Made by a program: the position numbers and the translations under genes
In this document: one piece after another, positions 1-8,443 of the stretch
Position numbering within the stretch: position 1 is the first letter of the stretch
Layout of the letters: each line of letters opens with the position of its first letter
Notes under the pieces: generated by a model
Told to the model about the DNA's origin: nothing
Seen by the model: the letters and a program-made list of their open reading frames with translations, nothing else
Databases searched by the model: none
From: Chlorobium sp.
GTDB lineage: Bacteria > Bacteroidota > Chlorobiia > Chlorobiales > Chlorobiaceae
Reading direction: 5' to 3'
Length of the DNA: 64,000 nt
NCBI GenBank assembly: GCA_005862285.1
Contig: SZXW01000002.1
Coordinates: 1 to 64,000, forward strand

Positions 1-104
1 CCCAGTACCCACCCCCCAGTACCTATTTCCCACTTCCCATTGCTCTTACCTGAAAATGTTATACCTTGAATGAGTTTTGATGTCTTAAAAACATGGAGAT
101 CTCT

Positions 105-455
105 ATGAAAAAATATTCCTTTCCGCTGATATTCCTTCTGTCGTTTTTTCTGATCACCGGTTGTGCAGACAATCCAAGAAGTACTGCACAGAAATTCTCC
201 GAGAACCTTGCTGAAGGGAAGATTACCGAAGCGAAGAAATTTGCAACCGAACCGACAGGTAAAATGCTCGATTTTGCCGCATCATTGGGTACCCTGCCGG
301 TAAACCAGAACTACAAGTTCATCTTTATTCGTGAAAACGTCCAGGATAACAGTGCCCAGGTTGTCTACAAGGAATCACCCGATGGACAGGAGCAAACGAT
401 AGATATGGTAAAAATCGATGGCAAGTGGAAGGTCAACATGCAGACCCGGAAATAA
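105..455 (+). CDS. Small lipoprotein, DUF4878-like (NTF2-fold type)
   Basis: Predicted lipoprotein of 116 residues. A lysine start is followed by a hydrophobic stretch and the lipobox-like LITGC near residue 20, so the mature protein should be lipid-anchored at the cell envelope. The rest (STAQKFSENLAEGKITEAKKF, then a C-terminal DGKWKV strand) looks like DUF4878, a family that pairs a short helix with an NTF2-like fold. The family has no known enzymatic role. An upstream in-frame ATG exists at 93, but the GGAG at 95-98 sits at ribosome-binding distance from the ATG at 105, so I prefer 105. The next gene begins inside its 3' end. Confidence 0.75.
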   Translation: MKKYSFPLIFLLSFFLITGCADNPRSTAQKFSENLAEGKITEAKKFATEPTGKMLDFAASLGTLPVNQNYKFIFIRENVQDNSAQVVYKESPDGQEQTIDMVKIDGKWKVNMQTRK

Positions 456-1086
456 ATTTTTATTTCTCTTTTCTCTGCTGTTTGTTCTGAATGCGATACA
501 TCCGTTTTCTTCAGTTTCAGAAAGCACCGTCCTGCAGCAGTTGAACCTTGGCCTTGCATCGTCATCCTGCGAGGATGGCGACCTCGTTTTCAGGTATGGG
601 AACGGTTTCTGGTCGCCATATTTCAGGAACGTTTCCACTCTTCAAAAACGCTTTTCGCACACAGGTATTGTTTTCTTTCGCAATGGCCGTCCCTGGGTGG
701 TGCATTCCGATGCTCACAGCCTGACAGGCGTGGGGCAGGTCCGCTTGGAACCGCTTGAATCATTTCTTGCCGATGCGTCCGATTTCGCATTTTACCGACT
801 CGATGCTCCTCAAAGTGTGAGGAAGCATATTGCAACGGTCGCTTTTTCGTATCTTGGCAGGCCCTTCGATCCTTCGTTCGATCTGCATGACCCTTCGAAG
901 CTCTACTGTTCCGAACTGGTGATGCATGCGGTAAACGAGGCGGCGGGAAAGGAGCTTATCAAACCGTCGGTAATACATGGCGAGACCGTCGTTGCGATAG
1001 ATGATTGTTACCGGAATTCCAACATCAGGGAAGTGCCGGTGCTTCATTCCGAAGCAAAGCGGATGGAAACTGCAAAACGTTTATGA
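418..1086 (+). CDS. YiiX/YaeF-like permuted papain-fold hydrolase, exported
   Basis: 222 residues resembling the YiiX/YaeF (permuted NlpC/P60, DUF830-type) family. Visible hallmarks are GDLVFRYGNGFWS, the His in FSHTGIV near residue 82, and the Cys in LYCSELVMHAV near residue 163. In circularly permuted papain-like enzymes the catalytic His precedes the Cys, as here. The N-terminus carries a hydrophobic signal segment (LFLFSLLFVLNA). The substrate is unknown; relatives are proposed amidases or lipid-modifying hydrolases. The ATG at 418 makes a 38-nt overlap with the lipoprotein gene; no other good start gives a complete signal peptide. It overlaps the next gene by 4 nt (ATGA), suggesting translational coupling. 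Confidence 0.72.
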   Translation: MASGRSTCRPGNKFLFLFSLLFVLNAIHPFSSVSESTVLQQLNLGLASSSCEDGDLVFRYGNGFWSPYFRNVSTLQKRFSHTGIVFFRNGRPWVVHSDAHSLTGVGQVRLEPLESFLADASDFAFYRLDAPQSVRKHIATVAFSYLGRPFDPSFDLHDPSKLYCSELVMHAVNEAAGKELIKPSVIHGETVVAIDDCYRNSNIREVPVLHSEAKRMETAKRL

Positions 1087-1499
1087 AAATGGATATGGAA
1101 GGCTATTCCTTCAGCTATGAAATGGGTGTTCGCGATTACGAATGCGATATGCAGGGAATTGTTAACAACAGCGTATACCAGAACTACCTTGAGCATGTAC
1201 GACACGAATATCTCAAGGAGATGGGGATCGATTTCAGCGACTATACCCGGCAGGGCATCAACCTTGTCGTGGTGCGGGCTGAACTCGACTACAAAAACCC
1301 TCTTTCGAGCGGTGACCGATTTCTGGTCTGTCTCAACCTGAAGCGGGAGTCCGCTTTGAAGTTCGCTTTTTATCAGGATATTTACCGGTTGCCTGACATG
1401 AAGACGGTCGTGAAGGCAAAAATAATCGGGACTGCGCTCAACACCCGAGGACGTCCGGAAATACCAGAGGAACTTGACCGGTGTTTTCAGTGCGAATGA
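1083..1499 (+). CDS. Acyl-CoA thioesterase, YbgC/4HBT hot-dog family
   Basis: 138-residue single hot-dog-fold thioesterase. The family motif is plain near the N-terminus: D22-M-Q-G-I-V-N-N followed by Y-x-x-Y-L-E-H-V-R, in which the Asp is the catalytic acid/base of the 4-hydroxybenzoyl-CoA thioesterase/YbgC family. It hydrolyses acyl-CoA or acyl-ACP thioesters in the cytoplasm; the chain length cannot be told from sequence. The open frame extends upstream, but the ATG at 1083 overlapping the preceding TGA as ATGA, and the normal family length, support this start. It is not next to tol-pal genes, so a YbgC-like envelope role is only a possibility. Confidence 0.85.
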   Translation: MKMDMEGYSFSYEMGVRDYECDMQGIVNNSVYQNYLEHVRHEYLKEMGIDFSDYTRQGINLVVVRAELDYKNPLSSGDRFLVCLNLKRESALKFAFYQDIYRLPDMKTVVKAKIIGTALNTRGRPEIPEELDRCFQCE

Positions 1500-1571
1500 A
1501 ATATTTGCAAAGAAACTTGTAAATATTCAGGAACAGGCAGCTTTAATTGCTTTTAGAATTTTGGAACAAAA

Positions 1572-2099
1572 ATGAAACCACTCAGAGAGGTAGCGCAGGC
1601 ATATGTTGCGCTTGCTGAAGCCGAAAGGCAGATACAGCAGGAAATGTTCAGGGAAGCTGCGGACAATTGCCGCAAGGCGATGGAAATTTCAAGAACGATT
1701 CCTTCCGAGGAGGCCTTCGATCATTCCGGGTTCGATGCGTTCTGCCATGCGAGGTTGTCGGAAGCGCTTGGCAGGCTCGGGCTTTTCGGAGATTCTCTCG
1801 CTTCTTCGGACAAGGCCCTCTATTACTTCAATCGCAGGGGTGAGCTTAACCAGGAGGACGGAAAATTCTGGATAGCGGCGGTTTTCAGCCGGGGCGTAGC
1901 CCTTCAGGAAACCGGATTGACTGCCGAGGGCACAAAAGCGCTTGGTACCGCCAGGGAGATGATCAGCGAAAGAAAAGGGGAACTGCCCGGCAGGGAAACG
2001 ATGCTTGCTGAAATCGAGAGAAGGCTTGCCGGTTCGGGTAAACAGGCGAAACCAGCCGGAAAACCTGGATACAGGGCATGGTGGGAGTTCTGGTCATAA
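1572..2099 (+). CDS. TPR-like helical protein (DUF3856-like)
   Basis: 175-residue predicted all-helical protein with TPR-like repeats: an N-terminal helix pair (AQAYVALAEAERQIQQ), a second (FDAFCHARLSEALGRLGLF) and a third (FWIAAVFSRGVALQETGLT). No signal peptide or membrane segment, so probably cytoplasmic. It resembles DUF3856, a TPR-like family I recall mainly from green sulfur bacteria. The function is unknown; TPR folds usually bind proteins. The C-terminus ends in an aromatic tail (RAWWEFWS) after a Gly/Lys/Pro linker, which may be a docking peptide. It lies 16 nt upstream of a glycosyltransferase gene and is probably co-transcribed with it. Confidence 0.6.
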   Translation: MKPLREVAQAYVALAEAERQIQQEMFREAADNCRKAMEISRTIPSEEAFDHSGFDAFCHARLSEALGRLGLFGDSLASSDKALYYFNRRGELNQEDGKFWIAAVFSRGVALQETGLTAEGTKALGTAREMISERKGELPGRETMLAEIERRLAGSGKQAKPAGKPGYRAWWEFWS

Positions 2100-2115
2100 C
2101 GGGATAACCTGCAGG

Positions 2116-3108
2116 GTGAAAAACATACTGGTCATACGCCTGAGCTCCATCGGCGATATCATTCTTACGACCCCGGTTCTGCGAGAGCTGGCGACGGCTT
2201 TTCCCGGTTTCGAGATCGATTACTGCACCAAGGCACCGTTCACGGTCCTGCTTTCGGGCAATCCGCATATCAATAAAGTCTTTAGTGTTGACGATCCGCC
2301 CTCCGGTTCCTACGACCTTGTCGTCGATCTGCAGAACAATATCCGTTCGAAAAGAATTATCAGGCATATCCAGGCAGGTGAGGTAAGGAAGTACCGGAAA
2401 CAGAACTGGAAAAAGCTGCTGCTCGTTAAAACACGCATCGACATCACGGGATCATACCGCTCGGTTGTCGACCGATACAGGGAAGAACTGATTGCGTTAG
2501 GTGTAAAGCCGGATGAACATGGTTGCGAGCTTTTTCCGTCAAATGCAGACCGTACTTTCGCATCGGCTGCTGCAGGTTCCGGATTGCCTGTACTGGCCTT
2601 GTGCTTCGGGGCAATGCATGCCTCGAAACGGTATCCGCCGGAAAAATTAGCCGGGGTACTATCGCTTCTGTTCAATAGCATGGACTTTAAAGCCATCCTG
2701 CTCGGCGGAAAGGATGATGTCCCCCATGCACTTGCCATCATGAAAGCGCTTCCGGAAACGTACAGGAAGAATGTTGTCGACCTTTCAGGGCAGTGTTCGC
2801 TTCTGCAGTCCGCTGCGTTTCTGGAAAGAGCCGATGCCGTGCTTTCCAACGATACCGGGCTCATGCACATGGCATCGTGCTTCGGGAAAAAAATCTTCGT
2901 GATATTCGGTTCTTCGGTGAAGGCATTCGGGTTCCTTCCCTATCACGTTCCGTTCGAGCTTTTCGAAAATGAGGGGCTCGACTGCAGGCCTTGTTCCCAT
3001 TACGGACGTGACCGGTGTCCGGAAGGCCATTTCAGTTGCATGAACGATATCAGGGAGGAGGATATTGCAGAAAAGATTCTTGATTATTTCAAAACACAGC
3101 GATCATGA
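2116..3108 (+). CDS. Family 9 glycosyltransferase (ADP-heptose:LPS heptosyltransferase-like)
   Basis: 330 residues from a GTG start. GT9 features: the N-terminal ILVIRLSSIGDIILTTPVLREL, the central VLALCFGAMHASKRYPPEK, the nucleotide-sugar segment DAVLSNDTGLMHMASCFGK, and a C-terminal cysteine-containing block (LDCRPCSHYGRDRCPEGHF) typical of heptosyltransferases. It should add heptose, or a related sugar, to the lipopolysaccharide inner core at the cytoplasmic face. The frame is open upstream to 2005, but that would overlap the previous gene; GTG at 2116 begins exactly at the conserved strand. It overlaps xth downstream by 4 nt. Confidence 0.85.
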   Translation: MKNILVIRLSSIGDIILTTPVLRELATAFPGFEIDYCTKAPFTVLLSGNPHINKVFSVDDPPSGSYDLVVDLQNNIRSKRIIRHIQAGEVRKYRKQNWKKLLLVKTRIDITGSYRSVVDRYREELIALGVKPDEHGCELFPSNADRTFASAAAGSGLPVLALCFGAMHASKRYPPEKLAGVLSLLFNSMDFKAILLGGKDDVPHALAIMKALPETYRKNVVDLSGQCSLLQSAAFLERADAVLSNDTGLMHMASCFGKKIFVIFGSSVKAFGFLPYHVPFELFENEGLDCRPCSHYGRDRCPEGHFSCMNDIREEDIAEKILDYFKTQRS

Positions 3109-3872
3109 AAATAGCTTCCTGGAACATCAATGGAATCCGGGCAAGAAAGGATGCTTTGCAGGCATGGGTCATGAACCGGCAACCGGATATGCTCGTGCTC
3201 CAGGAAGTCAAGGCCCCGGAAGAAGAGATTCCTGCCGAAATAAGCGCCTTGCTTGGTTACCGGAAATTCTGGAACGGCTCCACTGTCCGCAAGGGGTACA
3301 GCGGAACAGGAATACTTGTCAGGGAAGAGTGCACTGAAGGCGACATCATTTGGGAAATACCGGGCTTCGATCTCGAGAACCGGACAGGTGTTCTTCATAC
3401 TTCCCGTTTTTCACTTATCGGGACCTATGTTCCGAGGGGAGAGAGTGATGACCACTACAGGGTAAAGCTGCAATATCTCGAATCGCTCAGGATTTATGCC
3501 CTTTCGCTCCTTCAGGCCGGCCGGCAGGTTATCATTGCCGGGGACATGAATGTCGCTCACAGGGATATCGATGTGCACCGTTCCCAGAACAAGCCGGGGG
3601 CAATCGGATTGCGTTCCGAAGAGCGAGCGGCGATCGATGCGCAGATCGCTTCGGGTTTACGGGATATCATGAGGGACCTCAACCCTCAGGCTGCCGATCT
3701 TTTCACCTGGTGGCCTTACTGGAAATATGCACGTGAAAGAAACCTGGGCTGGCGAATTGATTGTTTCTATATTTCGGGAGAAATAGCAGCCAGCGTTTCC
3801 GGTGCGCATATTGACCTTGAAGAAAAAAGTTCAGACCACGCTCCGGTGATTCTTGAACTCGATAATCAATAA
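3105..3872 (+). CDS. xth: Exodeoxyribonuclease III (AP endonuclease family)
   Basis: 255-residue exonuclease III/AP endonuclease of the EEP superfamily, acting in base-excision repair. Motifs are complete: N-terminal MKIASWNINGIRAR (metal-site Asn), LQEVKAPEEEIP (metal-site Glu), GDMNVAHRDIDVHR (catalytic Asp/Asn), and C-terminal WRIDCFYIS with SDHAPVILEL (catalytic Asp-His). The length is normal. The ATG at 3105 overlaps the stop of the glycosyltransferase gene (ATGA), so the two are likely translationally coupled although functionally unrelated. Confidence 0.93.
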   Translation: MKIASWNINGIRARKDALQAWVMNRQPDMLVLQEVKAPEEEIPAEISALLGYRKFWNGSTVRKGYSGTGILVREECTEGDIIWEIPGFDLENRTGVLHTSRFSLIGTYVPRGESDDHYRVKLQYLESLRIYALSLLQAGRQVIIAGDMNVAHRDIDVHRSQNKPGAIGLRSEERAAIDAQIASGLRDIMRDLNPQAADLFTWWPYWKYARERNLGWRIDCFYISGEIAASVSGAHIDLEEKSSDHAPVILELDNQ

Positions 3873-4054
3873 TACATCCGCGCAACCCTTTGTGCTTGTA
3901 AGTATATTTTATTCAACGGCTTAGGCCTTTTCTTGCAGGGTTGGCTGTTCTCTTAATATGCCGTTGGAAAACTCGGGTTAAAATGATACCTTTAAGGTTC
4001 AAATTTGCAGGTGGTGTTTATTGTATGATGTTAAGTGCAGTAAATCCTTGAAGG

Positions 4055-4102
4055 ATGGTGCGCGCAATACCTGACTTCCGCCACAGGCAAGCAGCCGACC
4101 AT
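4055..4102 (+). promoter_or_regulatory. Possible S6:S18-binding leader of the rpsF operon
   Basis: Just upstream of rpsF an outer stem can form between ATGGT (4055-4059) and ACCAT (4098-4102). An inner hairpin forms between CCTG (4070-4073) and CAGG (4084-4087), with CCG in its loop (4078-4080). The known rpsF leader recognised by the S6:S18 complex has a stem-loop presenting a conserved CCG, so this is a candidate autoregulatory site. I matched features by eye only; a covariance-model search would decide. Confidence 0.38.
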
Positions 4103-4126
4103 GTCAACGTTTAATTATTGCGCTCT

Positions 4127-4528
4127 ATGGAAACAGCAAAACTTTATGAATGTACGGTCATCATTGACGGCGGGCTTCAGGATGAGGCTATTGCCGCGGC
4201 AATGGCGATGGTACAGAAGGTAATTACCGAAAAAGGCGGCAGTATCAGCAATGTCCTCGAGATAGGCAGACGAAAGATGGCGTATTCAATCAAGAAGAAA
4301 ACCATCGGGTACTACGCTCACATCGAATTTACAGCTGCTACGGCAGTTATCGCAGAGATAGAAAAAGTTCTCCGTTACGAGGAGGATCTTCTTCGTTATC
4401 TCATTATCAATCTAACCGGCGCTCTCCTTGAAATGCGCAAGAGAGTCGAGAAATACAGTGTTGCCATCGGAAGCCCGGAAGATAATGCTGCTGCTGAGGC
4501 AGGTTCCTCCGATAGTGATGAAGACTGA
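4127..4528 (+). CDS. rpsF: 30S ribosomal protein S6
   Basis: 133-residue S6 of the small-subunit platform, which pairs with S18. The family pattern is clear: [20 protein letters not shown] at the N-terminus, [20 protein letters not shown] in the middle and [15 protein letters not shown] before an acidic C-terminal tail ([13 protein letters not shown]). A TTG at 4118 is in frame, but the ATG at 4127 starts at the conserved position. It is the first gene of rpsF-ssb-rpsR-rplI, the common arrangement. Confidence 0.96.
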   Translation: METAKLYECTVIIDGGLQDEAIAAAMAMVQKVITEKGGSISNVLEIGRRKMAYSIKKKTIGYYAHIEFTAATAVIAEIEKVLRYEEDLLRYLIINLTGALLEMRKRVEKYSVAIGSPEDNAAAEAGSSDSDED

Positions 4529-4594
4529 GCATCAGGTTCGTTCGAACGTAAGCTGAGAAGAGATTCCTTTTGAGAATAAAACGGAGAAGATGTT

Positions 4595-5068
4595 ATGGCT
4601 GAGTTGAAAATGCCTGAAATAAACAGTGTTATTATTGCTGGAAATCTGACAAAAGATCCGGTTTTCAGGCAAACCAATTCCGGAGGAACACCTGTAGTAA
4701 ATTTTTCAATTGCCTGCAACAGAAGGTTCCGTGACAGCAATCACCAGTGGCAGGAAGATGTCTGCTATGTCGGCGTTGTAGCCTGGAACAAGCTGGCTGA
4801 AAGCTGCAGAGACAATCTGAAGAAAAGTTCGGCTGTCCTTGTCGACGGCGAATTGCAGAGCCGCACATGGAAAGCGCAGGACGGTTCTTCCAGAACGGTT
4901 GTTGAAATCAAGGCACGCAGGATCCAGTTTCTCAACAAGAGAAAAAAGAACGGCGAAGAGGATGAAGAGGGCTTTATCGAGGATGACTGCCATGATACTC
5001 ATCATGAGCATATACCGGACGATGAGGCAACCCACATTTATGAATACAAATACCTTTCCTCCGATTGA
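4595..5068 (+). CDS. ssb: Single-stranded DNA-binding protein without the usual acidic tip
   Basis: 157-residue OB-fold SSB with the core motifs INSVIIAGNLTKDP, VVNFSIACNRRF and EDVCYVGVVAWNKLAE. It coats single-stranded DNA in replication and repair, and its place between rpsF and rpsR is the classical location. A good ribosome-binding site (ACGGAGAAG) precedes the ATG. Oddly, the C-terminus is acidic and His-rich (HDTHHEHIPDDE) but ends in YEYKYLSSD rather than the usual DDDIPF-type peptide that recruits partner proteins. No frameshift is visible. A second SSB elsewhere in the genome may be the partner-recruiting form. Confidence 0.93.
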   Translation: MAELKMPEINSVIIAGNLTKDPVFRQTNSGGTPVVNFSIACNRRFRDSNHQWQEDVCYVGVVAWNKLAESCRDNLKKSSAVLVDGELQSRTWKAQDGSSRTVVEIKARRIQFLNKRKKNGEEDEEGFIEDDCHDTHHEHIPDDEATHIYEYKYLSSD

Positions 5069-5103
5069 ACGGGAAAGGATAAGAAAAATTTTGCACGAAA
5101 CTT

Positions 5104-5382
5104 ATGAGACAGAAATTTACACCATCACAAGGCGGCAAGGCGCAGGGCAACAAATCTCTGAGCAATGCACTGGCGTCTAAAAAGAAAGTATCCAAAAACC
5201 AGGTGGTATTTTTTGACTACCGGGACGAGCGCAAGCTGAAAAGGTTCATCAATGATCAGGGAAAAATCATTCCCCGCCGTATTACCGGGCTGTCTGCCAA
5301 AGAGCAGAACCTGCTGACCCATTCCGTGAAGTGGGCGCGGTTCCTGGCAGTCATTCCCTATGTCACTGATGAATACAAATAA
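5104..5382 (+). CDS. rpsR: 30S ribosomal protein S18
   Basis: 92-residue S18, partner of S6 on the 30S platform. The conserved block VVFFDYRDERKLKRFINDQG followed by KIIPRRITGLSAKEQ and VKWARFLAVIPYV is diagnostic. The N-terminal 35 residues are a basic, Gln/Gly/Lys-rich extension. It begins 35 nt after ssb and ends 36 nt before rplI, within the same ribosomal operon. Confidence 0.96.
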   Translation: MRQKFTPSQGGKAQGNKSLSNALASKKKVSKNQVVFFDYRDERKLKRFINDQGKIIPRRITGLSAKEQNLLTHSVKWARFLAVIPYVTDEYK

Positions 5383-5418
5383 CCAATTTCGCAATCTTTT
5401 GAACGAGGAAGCTAACAA

Positions 5419-5874
5419 GTGAAAATCATTTTAAGAAAGGATGTAGCAACCCTTGGCGATGCTGGTGAAGTTGTTACCGTGAAAAACGGTTATGCAAACA
5501 ACTTTCTTATCCCGCAGGGTATAGCTATTCGGGCCACCGAAGGAACGCTCAAAGCTCTTGAGACCGAAAAAAAACAGCAGGCCAAAAAGGTCGAACTTCA
5601 GCGTAAAAACGCACGTGAGCTAGCTCAGAAAATCGAGCAGATGACCCTTAAGGTTTTTGCCAAGGCAGGCGAGTCCGGAAAGCTTTTCGGAACCGTAACT
5701 TCTGCAGATATTGCCGAAGCTCTGAAAACCCAGGGGATCGATATCGACCGCAGGAAAATCGCTCTCGATGCACCGATCAAAGCGCTCGGCAAATACGAAG
5801 CTGACGCGAAGCTCTTTTCGGATGTTTCAGTGAGGGTCCATTTCGAAGTGGAGGCACAGGGATCGGAAGCCTGA
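5419..5874 (+). CDS. rplI: 50S ribosomal protein L9
   Basis: 151-residue L9, full length. The N-terminal rRNA-binding domain carries [21 protein letters not shown] and [15 protein letters not shown] long connecting helix (residues ~40-75, rich in Lys, Gln and Glu) leads to the C-terminal domain. The start is GTG, preceded by GAACGAGGAAG as ribosome-binding site. It is the last gene of the rpsF operon and is followed by a rho-independent terminator. Confidence 0.96.
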   Translation: MKIILRKDVATLGDAGEVVTVKNGYANNFLIPQGIAIRATEGTLKALETEKKQQAKKVELQRKNARELAQKIEQMTLKVFAKAGESGKLFGTVTSADIAEALKTQGIDIDRRKIALDAPIKALGKYEADAKLFSDVSVRVHFEVEAQGSEA

Positions 5875-5936
5875 GGTAATTCTCACTGATAGACCTTTTC
5901 CCGGTTTAACCCTGCTTATTTCACAGGATATCATAC

Positions 5937-5972
5937 AGCTCCCAGGCAGTTGTCTGTCAGGGAGCTTTTTTA
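5937..5972 (+). terminator. Rho-independent terminator after rplI
   Basis: AGCTCCC (5937-5943) pairs perfectly with GGGAGCT (5960-5966) and runs straight into a T tract. It lies about 60 nt after rplI and should end the rpsF-ssb-rpsR-rplI transcript. Confidence 0.85.
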
Positions 5973-6079
5973 TTGATGTTTGTTTTCCGGTGGCGGGTAT
6001 AGCAAAGCGAATTTCCGTTTTTCAGGAAACTGGAAATAGCACTGTGATGTAAAGATCTGTCGCGTTTGCAGCCTGCGGT

Positions 6080-7102
6080 TCAATTCGTATAAATATCGCG
6101 GCGATTTTTCAGGTTTTGAAGGATTTCACCCATCCCCCTTGCTATAACCGTTTGCGGATCTTCGCACAAAAGCACAGGTATGGTTGTTTCCTCGGTGATT
6201 TTTTTATCGATTCCGGGGATAAGCGATCCGCCCCCGACAAGGTACAGCCCGTGTTTGTATATATCGATAGCGATTTCGGGCTTGATGATCAGGACTTCAA
6301 GGCTTTTCTTTATACCCGTGATGATCTGGTTGATGATCGGTGACAGTACTTCCCGTATTGTTTCGGAACCGATTTCCTGGGATGCAGGCAGTCCTGACTC
6401 GACATTCATTCCCCATACGGTCATTGTTTGTTCATTCCCGGTCTTGTAAGCAGATCCGAGTTCAAGCTTGATTTCCTCTGCCCTCAAATCGCTGAGGACA
6501 AGATTGTGTGCTTTGCGGAAATGATCGAGAATGGCATTGGTCATGTTGATTCCGCCGAGCTTGAGCGATTCGCTTGAAACGACTCCGCCAAGAGAAATTA
6601 CGGCAATCTCAGTTGTTCCTCCTCCGATAGAGACGATCATGTTGCCCATTGGTTCTTCTATCCTTATACCGAGCCCGAATGCTGCTGCCATGATGTCCGT
6701 TTCCATATAGACATTTTTTGCCCCGACATTTTTTGCAAAATAGCGGACAGCCCTCTTTTCAACAGCGGTGATACCTGAAGGCATACTGATGACCAGATTG
6801 CGGATTCCGAAGCCGAAATGGGTTTTTGTTTTTCTGATCAACCCCTTTACCAGGTCCTTCGTTGACTCGTAGTCGGCAATTACTCCGTTGACAAGAGGAC
6901 GGATCGTAGCGACCCCGGGATGAATTTTTTCATGCAGGGCGAGTGCTTCGTGCCCGACTGCAAGGACTTTATTTGTGAGAATTTCTCGGGCGATCATCGA
7001 AGGTTCGTTCAATACTATACCCGCGCCGGATATAAAGATTACGGTATTGGATGTGCCGACATCAATAGCCATATCTCTATACATTTCTTTGAAAAAGCCC
7101 AT
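6080..7102 (-). CDS. Divergent MreB/Mbl-like bacterial actin
   Basis: 340-residue MreB-family actin homologue. Phosphate-1 (DVGTSNTV, residues 14-21), phosphate-2 (IGGGTTEIAVISLGG, from 159) and the adenosine motif (LVGGGSLIPGI) are present, and the N-terminus (MGFFKEMYRDMAIDVGTSN) is MreB-like. Two hallmark sites differ: the Asp of the usual VDIGGGT is Ser158 (codon TCT), and the usual EEPMAAA is TDIMAAA (135-141). These positions contribute to ATP hydrolysis in MreB, so this paralogue may bind nucleotide but turn it over poorly. No mreC/mreD lies nearby. The frame is open to 7165; ATG at 7102, preceded by GGTGG, fits the family start. No gene is seen in 7103-7400. Confidence 0.88.
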   Translation of the reverse strand: MGFFKEMYRDMAIDVGTSNTVIFISGAGIVLNEPSMIAREILTNKVLAVGHEALALHEKIHPGVATIRPLVNGVIADYESTKDLVKGLIRKTKTHFGFGIRNLVISMPSGITAVEKRAVRYFAKNVGAKNVYMETDIMAAAFGLGIRIEEPMGNMIVSIGGGTTEIAVISLGGVVSSESLKLGGINMTNAILDHFRKAHNLVLSDLRAEEIKLELGSAYKTGNEQTMTVWGMNVESGLPASQEIGSETIREVLSPIINQIITGIKKSLEVLIIKPEIAIDIYKHGLYLVGGGSLIPGIDKKITEETTIPVLLCEDPQTVIARGMGEILQNLKNRRDIYTN

Positions 7103-7400
7103 AGAACCACCCGGGTGGGTTATGTTAATTATTGATTTTTCGGAAAAAGTTTTAAAAGAAAGCAATCATGGGTCACGGTAACATTCGATACGTAAATGGA
7201 AGTTTGCTGTCATGAGAAGAGATGTGCGTTTCCAATCGTAACTACTATAACTGAAAGTATATAATATAGGTATTTACAACAGATGCCGCAATCTTTGCCA
7301 ACAGGGTGTGATAACGATTGTTACTATATTGTGAATTACATCAATGAAAGGCGGGCAATAGAGCTTAACCGATCTGAACGATTGCAGGAGGGGGATTTGT

Positions 7401-8426
7401 TCAGGCAGGAAACTGCTTCAGCATGCGTATGTCGTTTTCAAACAGCAGACGGATATCGTCGATTTTATAGCGAAGGAGCACGGTTCTGTCAACGCCCATG
7501 CCGAAGGCATAACCTGACCAGGTTTCCGGATCGATCCCGCAATTGCGAAGAACGTTCGGGTGAACCATGCCGCAGCCCATGATTTCGAGCCAGCCTGATT
7601 TTTTACAGACACGGCAACCTTTGCCGCCGCAGAGATAGCAGGTGACATCGACTTCGGCCGACGGTTCGGTGAACGGGAAGAAACTGGGCCTGAAGCGCAG
7701 TTTCACGTCCGATCCGAACATCTGCTTCGCAAAGGAGTAGATGGTGGCTTTCAGGTCGGCGAACGATACGTTTTTGTCGATATAGAGACCTTCGAGCTGA
7801 TGGAAGACACAGTAGCTTCTTGCACTGATCGCTTCGTTACGGTAGACTTTTCCAGGACATATCACCCTGATCGGCGGTTCCCGGTCAAGCATGACCCTTA
7901 TCTGGACGGGAGATGTATGGGTTCTCAGAAGAACATCATTGCCGTCTTCCACCCGGGTGATGAAGAAGGTGTCCTGCATATCGCGGGCAGGATGGTCGGG
8001 AGGGAAGTTCAGCATATCGAAATTATAGCGGTCGAGCTCGAGTTCCGGGCCTGTCGCTATGCTGAACCCCATATCGGAAAAGATCCGTTTCATTTCGCCA
8101 AGCACCTTCTGGACCGGATGTTCGCTGCCGGTAAAATACCTCCTTCCGGGAAGCGTGAGATCGATTTTCCTGTTTCCGCCAGACTCTTCGGATGCAAATT
8201 TTTCAGCGGCTTCGGCGCTTTTGGTCTCGGCAGTCTGCTTGAGCTGGTTCAGCATCTGGCCAATCCGCGGTTTTTCAGCAGGTTCAACTGATTTGAGCTG
8301 TCCAAAAAGATGTGCGATCAGACCTTTGCGGACCGTGTAACGGAGCCGGAAGGCTTCGAGGTCTTCCGGCGTGCTGATCTCGAAATCAATAATTTCCTGA
8401 TGTAAACTGCGAATGGTGTTTTCCAT
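7401..8426 (-). CDS. pheS: Phenylalanyl-tRNA synthetase alpha subunit
   Basis: 341-residue alpha subunit of the heterotetrameric class II Phe-tRNA synthetase. Visible: an N-terminal coiled-coil arm (residues ~1-90), [20 protein letters not shown], motif 2 ([20 protein letters not shown]), [19 protein letters not shown], a Cys-rich [17 protein letters not shown] insert, and motif 3 ([18 protein letters not shown]). The insert could bind metal. It is the last gene of the thrS-infC-rpmI-rplT-pheS run, 17 nt after rplT. pheT is not in the window. Confidence 0.95.
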   Translation of the reverse strand: MENTIRSLHQEIIDFEISTPEDLEAFRLRYTVRKGLIAHLFGQLKSVEPAEKPRIGQMLNQLKQTAETKSAEAAEKFASEESGGNRKIDLTLPGRRYFTGSEHPVQKVLGEMKRIFSDMGFSIATGPELELDRYNFDMLNFPPDHPARDMQDTFFITRVEDGNDVLLRTHTSPVQIRVMLDREPPIRVICPGKVYRNEAISARSYCVFHQLEGLYIDKNVSFADLKATIYSFAKQMFGSDVKLRFRPSFFPFTEPSAEVDVTCYLCGGKGCRVCKKSGWLEIMGCGMVHPNVLRNCGIDPETWSGYAFGMGVDRTVLLRYKIDDIRLLFENDIRMLKQFPA

Positions 8427-8443
8427 CGATGTCTGGATAAATC

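Noticed and set aside
1-92. Repeated CCCAGTACC at the window start as a possible repeat array
   Set aside because: Only two short copies, no further unit; too little sequence to support a repeat.
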